A stretch of DNA of 5,632 nt from Burkholderiales bacterium. Its GTDB lineage: Bacteria; Pseudomonadota; Gammaproteobacteria; Burkholderiales; Burkholderiaceae_E. Below, one piece after another: positions 1 through 5,632 of the stretch (positions are counted from its first letter, which is position 1; every line of letters begins with the position of its first letter). The stretch lies in contig CP070753.1 in the NCBI GenBank assembly GCA_020348765.1, forward strand, positions 558,340 to 563,971, written 5' to 3'. The notes under the pieces are model-generated. The model made no database searches and had not been told where the DNA came from. It saw nothing but the letters and a program-made list of their open reading frames with translations. The translations under genes were made by a program, and so were the position numbers.

Positions 1-612
1 AAGGCCCAGCGCGTCCTCGAACTGGCCGGCGGTCAGGCCCAGCAGCTTGCCGGCCGACGCGGCCGCGGCATGCGTGCCGAACACGGATCCCGAGTGCCAG
101 CCTCTGGACAGCATCTGCCCGCCGTGCAGCGCCAGACCCACGCGCGGTCCGGTCTCGAAGCCGGCGATCGCCGCCAGCAGCCACGTCGCGCCGCTCACCG
201 GCTGCGCGCTTCGCTCGGCGCAGGCCATCAGCGCCGGGATCACCAACGAGGCGCTGTGCAGCGGCGCGGCCATGTGGAAGTCGTCCAGCTCGAAGCCCTG
301 GATGTAGGTGCCGTTCAGCAGCGCGGCCCCGGGCGCGCTCGTGACCCGGCCGTGGCCGATCAGCCGATGGTCGCCTGGCCCTTCCATCTGGCACACCAGC
401 TCGGTGGCGCGCCGAGACCACGGCAGTTGCGCGCCGACCAGCGCGCACCCGATGCCGTCGAGCAGCAGCGCCTTGGCGCGTGTGCGCACCGGCGGTGGAA
501 CGTCTTCGAGGCGCACCTCGGCCAGCCAGCTCGCCAGCCGCCCGGTGGGGCCCGCGGGGTCGGACGGCATGCGCTGGATGTCGTCGGCTTCGGGTTTCGT
601 TGCGGAATTCAT
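1..612 (-). CDS. MmgE/PrpD family protein, second copy (partial, C-terminal part beyond the left edge)
   Basis: This frame is open from an ATG at 612 to the window edge, giving 204 codons (MNSATKPEADDIQRMPSDPA...). It belongs to the MmgE/PrpD family, whose members include 2-methylcitrate dehydratase, cis-aconitate decarboxylase and iminodisuccinate epimerase. Visible family marks are the helix with LLLDGIGCALVGA near residues 49-61, NGTYIQGFELDD at 100-111 (the acidic active-site segment), the conserved His at 119 in PLHS, GFETGPRVG at 151-159 and GWHSG at 171-175. The second half, with the lysine- and histidine-bearing segments, is outside the window. It is a close paralogue of the gene just upstream: about half the residues match around the QGFELDD segment, and a 21-nt stretch there (280-300) is identical to 1819-1839. 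Full members are about 450-480 residues, so a little under half is seen. It probably belongs to the same operon. A dehydratase, decarboxylase or epimerase acting on a polycarboxylic acid is likely; the substrate is unknown. Confidence 0.88.
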   Translation of the reverse strand, partial: MNSATKPEADDIQRMPSDPAGPTGRLASWLAEVRLEDVPPPVRTRAKALLLDGIGCALVGAQLPWSRRATELVCQMEGPGDHRLIGHGRVTSAPGAALLNGTYIQGFELDDFHMAAPLHSASLVIPALMACAERSAQPVSGATWLLAAIAGFETGPRVGLALHGGQMLSRGWHSGSVFGTHAAAASAGKLLGLTAGQFEDALGL

Positions 613-708
613 GTCGTGCCTCGCGATTTCCTCAGGTCTTCGATCGGGCACCCGCGTCGTGCGGCGCGTCGGCTCGGTCGGGTCATGGGTCGGTGCCGCC
701 GGCCGCGG
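613..708. other. 96-nt spacer between the two PrpD-type genes
   Basis: The spacer is GC-rich and holds only the ribosome binding site of the downstream gene. No T-run following a hairpin is seen on the minus strand, so transcription probably continues through it. The reading frame is the same as in both flanking genes and has no stop in this interval; only the TGA at 709-711 separates the two coding regions in frame. Confidence 0.5.
619..622 (-). promoter_or_regulatory. Ribosome binding site for the second PrpD-type gene
   Basis: GAGG on the minus strand ends 6 nt before the ATG at 612. This supports ATG 612 over the in-frame GTG at 651. A second purine tract (AGGAAA, 627-632) lies too far upstream for that ATG. 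Confidence 0.55.
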
Positions 709-2136
709 TCAGACTCGTGATGACGCCGCGAGCAGCTGCGGCAGCCGGGACGCGTCTTCCAGGCGCTCCATCGACAGCACCGCCGAGGCCAGCGCGTCCC
801 GCTGGTTCTCGCCGAGCATGCCGCGCGTGAGCTTGTCGAACTTCGCCACCACGTCCGCCTCGCTGGCAAAGCGGCGCTCCGAGCCGCGCGGCGTCTCGAC
901 GGTCTCCTCGTGCATCGAGCCGTCCCGGAGCTCGACCCGGACCCGGACCTTGTGCCGGTGCGCAGAACCGAGCGCGGTGATCGCCGGGTCGTGTTCGACA
1001 CGAACGCGCTCGGCGAGCGCGATGCGTTGCGGATTCGTCTCGCAACCGTCGGTGAACTGGTCGACGAACACGTCGCCCTCGAGCAGAAGCGTCGCGATGC
1101 AGTAGCGCATGTTCAGTTGGGCCGAGGTCGGGCCCTCGGGACGGTACGGCCAGCCGGCGTGGTCGACGGTGACCTGCGAGCCGTGCACGACGATCTCGTG
1201 CACGTCATCGGGCCCGAACGGGCGGCGGGCCTGGATGTTGCGCAGCGAGTCGAGCGCCGTGTGATTGGTGCCGACGCACGCGTAGAACTTCAGCGACACG
1301 CGCATCGTCTCGAAGAAATCGCCGAGGCCTTCGGTGAGCGCATCGAGCCGGAAGCGATCGGTCGAGCGCGAGAACGTGGTGCAGAAGCCGCCGTAGGGCG
1401 ATTCGAACACGTCGACGATGCCGGTGAACCCGCGCTCGGCCAGCAGCGCGGCGAGCAGCCCGCTCTGCGACGAGCGGCCCGCGTGCATGCGCTTGACCAT
1501 CGCCCCGTACTGGGCGGCCATCAGGCCGGCGGCCTGCGTGCCCGCGATCCCCAGTGCATGGACCGTGCGCCCGGCGTCGAGCCCGAGGGCCGCGGCCGCG
1601 GCCGCGGCGGCCGAGAACACGCCGACCGTGGCGCCGGAATGCCAGCCCTGGCCGATGTGTTCCTGTCCCATGCAGATGCCCACGCGCGGCCCCACCTCGT
1701 AGCCGGCCACGGCGGCCGTGACCAGATCGCGGCCGGACATGCCGGGCCGCATGCCGGCGACCGCGAGCAGCGCCGGCAGGGTCACCGCGCCGACGTGCAG
1801 CACCCCGTGGCGGTGCACGTCGTCCAGCTCGAAGCCCTGCACCTGGGTGCCGTTGGCGAGCGCCGCGTTCAGGGCAGACAGCCGCTCGGCGGTGCCCCAG
1901 ACCGGGTGTGTTCGGGTCGCGTCCTGCGCCAGCAGCGTCTCGCGCAGCAGCCGGCACCAGGGCAAGCCGGCGCCGTACAGCGCGCAGCCGAGCGAATCGA
2001 GCACCAGCAGCTTCAGGCGCGCGACCACCTCTCCGGGCAGCCGCTCGTATCGCAGGCCTGCGGCGAACTCGGCCAGACCGCGGGTGTACCGGTTGTCTGC
2101 CCGTGGTGCTTCGCCCGCTTCGATCGTGGCGCTCAT
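709..2136 (-). CDS. MmgE/PrpD family protein, first copy (complete)
   Basis: This is a complete 475-residue member of the MmgE/PrpD family, close to the usual 450-480. Motifs in order: LVLDSLGCALYGAG (44-57), NGTQVQGFELDD (95-106) with the acidic pair D105/D106, the conserved His at 114 in VLHVGAV, GYEVGPRVG (145-153), GWHSGATVG (164-172), a run of eight alanines (176-183), MVKRMHAGRSSQSGLLAALL (213-232) with K215 and H218, SLKFYACVGTNHTALD (281-296) with K283 and H292, and YCIATLLLEGDV (345-356). By analogy with cis-aconitate decarboxylase and PrpD, these Asp, His and Lys residues line the active site, so the enzyme looks intact. ATG 2136 is preferred because AGGTG lies 5-8 nt upstream and the protein then starts about 20 residues before the conserved TRGLAEFAAGL helix. 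A longer start at GTG 2235 would make the upstream tandem repeat encode 33 extra low-complexity residues. It is probably a soluble cytoplasmic dehydratase, decarboxylase or epimerase working with the adjacent lyase and aconitase. 2-Methylcitrate as substrate is possible but unproven. Confidence 0.93.
   Translation of the reverse strand: MSATIEAGEAPRADNRYTRGLAEFAAGLRYERLPGEVVARLKLLVLDSLGCALYGAGLPWCRLLRETLLAQDATRTHPVWGTAERLSALNAALANGTQVQGFELDDVHRHGVLHVGAVTLPALLAVAGMRPGMSGRDLVTAAVAGYEVGPRVGICMGQEHIGQGWHSGATVGVFSAAAAAAAALGLDAGRTVHALGIAGTQAAGLMAAQYGAMVKRMHAGRSSQSGLLAALLAERGFTGIVDVFESPYGGFCTTFSRSTDRFRLDALTEGLGDFFETMRVSLKFYACVGTNHTALDSLRNIQARRPFGPDDVHEIVVHGSQVTVDHAGWPYRPEGPTSAQLNMRYCIATLLLEGDVFVDQFTDGCETNPQRIALAERVRVEHDPAITALGSAHRHKVRVRVELRDGSMHEETVETPRGSERRFASEADVVAKFDKLTRGMLGENQRDALASAVLSMERLEDASRLPQLLAASSRV
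1588..1611. repeat. GCC/GCG-rich run encoding eight alanines
   Basis: Eight consecutive alanine codons (residues 176-183 of the first PrpD-type protein) form a short gcggcc microsatellite. They fall in the alanine-rich helix after WHSG that is common in this family. The matching part of the second copy reads HAAAASAGKLLGL, with a shorter run. Confidence 0.6.
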
Positions 2137-2139
2137 GGG

Positions 2140-2144
2140 CACCT
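2140..2144 (-). promoter_or_regulatory. Ribosome binding site deciding the start of the first PrpD-type gene
   Basis: AGGTG on the minus strand sits 3 nt (counting from its last base) or 5 nt (counting from AGG) before ATG 2136, with a further AAGG about 20 nt upstream. It is modest, but the best signal near any candidate start here. It places the start downstream of the tandem repeat rather than inside it. Confidence 0.5.
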
Positions 2145-2172
2145 GGCCGTCGCCCTTGACCGCGTCGCCGGC

Positions 2173-2280
2173 CTCGACCGCTCCGATGGCCGCGACCACT
2201 GCGATGGCCTGGACCGCTCCGACGGCCGCGACCACTGCGATGGCCTGGACCGCTCCGACGGCCTGGACCGCTCCGACGGC
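2173..2280. repeat. 18-bp tandem minisatellite, six contiguous units
   Basis: Six 18-bp units sit end to end in the 175-nt gap between the lyase stop (2312) and the preferred PrpD-type start (2136). On the plus strand there are two unit types: A = ctggaccgctccgacggc and B = cgcgaccactgcgatggc. The order is A' (2173, slightly diverged, beginning ctc and with gatggc), B (2191), A (2209), B (2227), A (2245), A (2263). The B+A pair at 2191-2226 is repeated exactly at 2227-2262. Copy identity points to recent slippage or unequal exchange. The 18-bp period keeps reading frame, and none of the frames examined has a stop within the array. Each A unit carries a short imperfect dyad (CCG...CGG). No spacers are present. 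The role is unknown; it could be a neutral minisatellite, a protein-binding array or a leader element before the PrpD-type genes. Confidence 0.92.
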
Positions 2281-2311
2281 TCCGATCGACCTGCCACCGC
2301 GCGCCGGTCGC

Positions 2312-3238
2312 TCAACCGGCCGCTCCCGACCCGCTCTCGGGCGGAGTGCGGACCGCGTAGCGCGCCTCCAGCTCGTCCAGGTGGCCCATGCCGGTGAGCG
2401 CGTTCAACTCGTCGAAGGCCACCAGCAGGTCCGGCCGGTCCGGCGTGCCGTTCTGTTCGACCACCTCGCGGCAGAACACGTCCATCGCGTTGAGCATGCC
2501 GCGCAGCGCCGAGGCACTGAGCAGCCGCGGGTACACGACGGCCGCCACCCCCATGGCCTGCAGGTCCTTCGGCGCGATCAGCGGCGTGGTCGGGCGCGAC
2601 CGGATGCCCAGTCCCATGTTGACGAAGAGCGGCTTGCCGACGCTGCCGGCGACCCGGGCGATGTCCTCGCGGGTCAGCAGCGCATCGGCGAACAGCACGT
2701 CGGCCCCTGCATCCGCATACGCGTTGAGCCGCCGGATCGCCTCGTCCACGCCGAGCGGGCCGGCGGCATCGGTGCGTGCCTTGATGATGAAGTCCGGGTC
2801 GCGCCTGGCGTCGGCCGCGGCCGCGATCTTGCCCACCGCCTCGTCGAAGCCGATGACTTCCTTGCCCTTCATGTGACCGCAGCGCTTGGGCCAGACCTGG
2901 TCCTCGATCATCACGCCGCACACGCCGGCCTGCTCGAAGGCGCGCACCGTGAAGTGCACGTTGACCGCATTGCCGTAGCCGGTGTCGCCGTCGGCCAGCA
3001 GCATCAGCTCGGTGCAGTTGACGATGTCGCGGCAGGCATTGACGTTGTCGTGCAGCGCCATCACGCCGCGGTCGGCCCAGCCCATGTGGCTCTCGGAGAT
3101 GCCCGCCCCGGAGATCGAGCCGACGGCAAAACCGGCCCGCTCGACGATGCGTGCGCTGTAGCCGTCGAACACGCCGGGCATCACCAGGATCTCCGGGGCC
3201 TCGATCAGCTTTCGCAGGGCTCTTTGTTTCTCGGACAC
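2312..3238 (-). CDS. Isocitrate lyase/PEP mutase superfamily lyase (methylisocitrate lyase-like)
   Basis: This 308-residue protein has the length of PrpB-type lyases (about 290-310). It starts at GTG 3238 behind a good AAGAGGG. Superfamily marks in order are PGVFDGYSA (21-29), ISGAGISESHMGWAD (42-56), DGDTGYG (83-89; D83 and D85 are the Mg2+/substrate aspartates), IEDQ (111-114), KRCGH (118-122; C120 is the catalytic cysteine of isocitrate and methylisocitrate lyases), ARTDA (154-158) and LFADAL (182-187). D185 lies where PrpB has the glutamate of FPEAI. These residues predict a Mg2+-dependent retro-aldol C-C lyase releasing pyruvate or glyoxylate plus an acid, rather than a phosphonomutase. 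It differs from PrpB in the carboxylate-binding region: the N-[IM]-T-E-F-G segment reads VNMGLGIRSRPTTPL (206-220), and the loop after YP (236-246) is longer. Candidate activities include cleavage of 2-methylisocitrate, 2,3-dimethylmalate or a related hydroxyacid. The reaction class is fairly sure; the substrate is not. Confidence 0.93.
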   Translation of the reverse strand: MSEKQRALRKLIEAPEILVMPGVFDGYSARIVERAGFAVGSISGAGISESHMGWADRGVMALHDNVNACRDIVNCTELMLLADGDTGYGNAVNVHFTVRAFEQAGVCGVMIEDQVWPKRCGHMKGKEVIGFDEAVGKIAAAADARRDPDFIIKARTDAAGPLGVDEAIRRLNAYADAGADVLFADALLTREDIARVAGSVGKPLFVNMGLGIRSRPTTPLIAPKDLQAMGVAAVVYPRLLSASALRGMLNAMDVFCREVVEQNGTPDRPDLLVAFDELNALTGMGHLDELEARYAVRTPPESGSGAAG

Positions 3239-3316
3239 GGTCTGTTTTCCCTCTTGGTACGATGACGGTTCGCCTACCGGCGCACGGCCGAGGCGCGCTG
3301 CACTCGCGTCACCGGC
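3239..3316. other. 78-nt spacer between aconitase and lyase genes
   Basis: Apart from the lyase ribosome binding site, only a weak 4-bp hairpin (CGCC-TACC-GGCG, around 3268-3285) is seen, with no T-run after it. It does not look like an intrinsic terminator, which supports co-transcription of the two genes. Confidence 0.45.
3249..3255 (-). promoter_or_regulatory. Ribosome binding site for the lyase gene (GTG start)
   Basis: AAGAGGG on the minus strand is the strongest Shine-Dalgarno match in the window. It lies 10 nt before GTG 3238 and fixes that non-ATG start. Confidence 0.7.

Positions 3317-5632
<2,316 letters not shown>

Noticed and set aside
649..651. In-frame GTG as an alternative start of the second PrpD-type gene
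   Set aside because: It would add 13 charged residues and has no clear Shine-Dalgarno sequence, whereas ATG 612 has GAGG at good spacing.
1588..1611. GC-rich microsatellite as a regulatory element
   Set aside because: It is explained by eight alanine codons in the alanine-rich helix typical of MmgE/PrpD proteins after the WHSG motif.
2173..2280. CRISPR array
   Set aside because: The 18-bp units are directly adjacent with no unique spacers, and no cas genes are present.
910..2397. Long plus-strand open frame (495 codons) opposite the first PrpD-type gene
   Set aside because: Its translation is rich in Arg, Ala and His, with no recognisable domain, and it lies antisense to a gene with clear family motifs. 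Such antisense frames are common in high-GC DNA.
1718..3265. Long plus-strand open frame (515 codons) across the lyase and the repeat
   Set aside because: It overlaps two well-supported minus-strand genes plus the minisatellite, shows no family motifs, and its composition is that of a codon-position shadow.
3268..3285. Hairpin between aconitase and lyase genes as a terminator
   Set aside because: The stem is only about 4 bp and is not followed by a T-run on the transcribed strand.

Overview
The window is one stretch of high-GC bacterial chromosome in which every convincing gene lies on the minus strand. Read in transcription order (right to left), it holds: the 3' part of a large single-chain aconitase-family hydratase (3317-5632, N terminus outside the window); an isocitrate lyase/PEP mutase-superfamily lyase with the KRCGH cysteine motif (2312-3238); a complete MmgE/PrpD-family protein (709-2136); and the first 204 codons of a second, paralogous MmgE/PrpD protein (1-612), which runs off the left edge. 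The gaps are 78, 175 and 96 nt and none shows a hairpin followed by a T-run, so a single operon is plausible. No RNA gene, insertion sequence, CRISPR array or integrase was seen. The strong GC bias and family resemblance suggest a proteobacterium, most likely a betaproteobacterium of the Burkholderiales type. This is inference from base composition and remembered protein families, not a search.

The gene set resembles the hydratase/dehydratase/lyase core of the 2-methylcitrate cycle: PrpD dehydrates, an aconitase rehydrates, and PrpB cleaves to a C4 acid plus pyruvate. It is not a standard prp operon. No PrpC (methylcitrate synthase) or PrpF is visible, the PrpD-type gene is doubled, and both the aconitase and the lyase keep their catalytic cores but differ in segments that bind the substrate carboxylates. 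In the aconitase, the usual M-x-R-G-T-F-A-N-x-R segment reads MLPGAFNSTR, with proline where the arginine normally sits, and the cluster loop reads TCGGLSG instead of TCIGNSG. In the lyase, the N-[IM]-T-E-F-G segment is replaced by a longer one, and a second loop after the YP motif is also longer. The best reading is a catabolic operon for an unidentified tri- or dicarboxylic acid, or a branched malate/citrate analogue, run by repurposed methylcitrate-cycle enzymes. The substrate cannot be fixed from sequence alone.

The 175-nt gap between the lyase and the first PrpD-type gene carries a six-unit, 18-bp tandem minisatellite with an exact 36-bp higher-order duplication. It is the most striking non-coding structure in the window. 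Its function is unknown.
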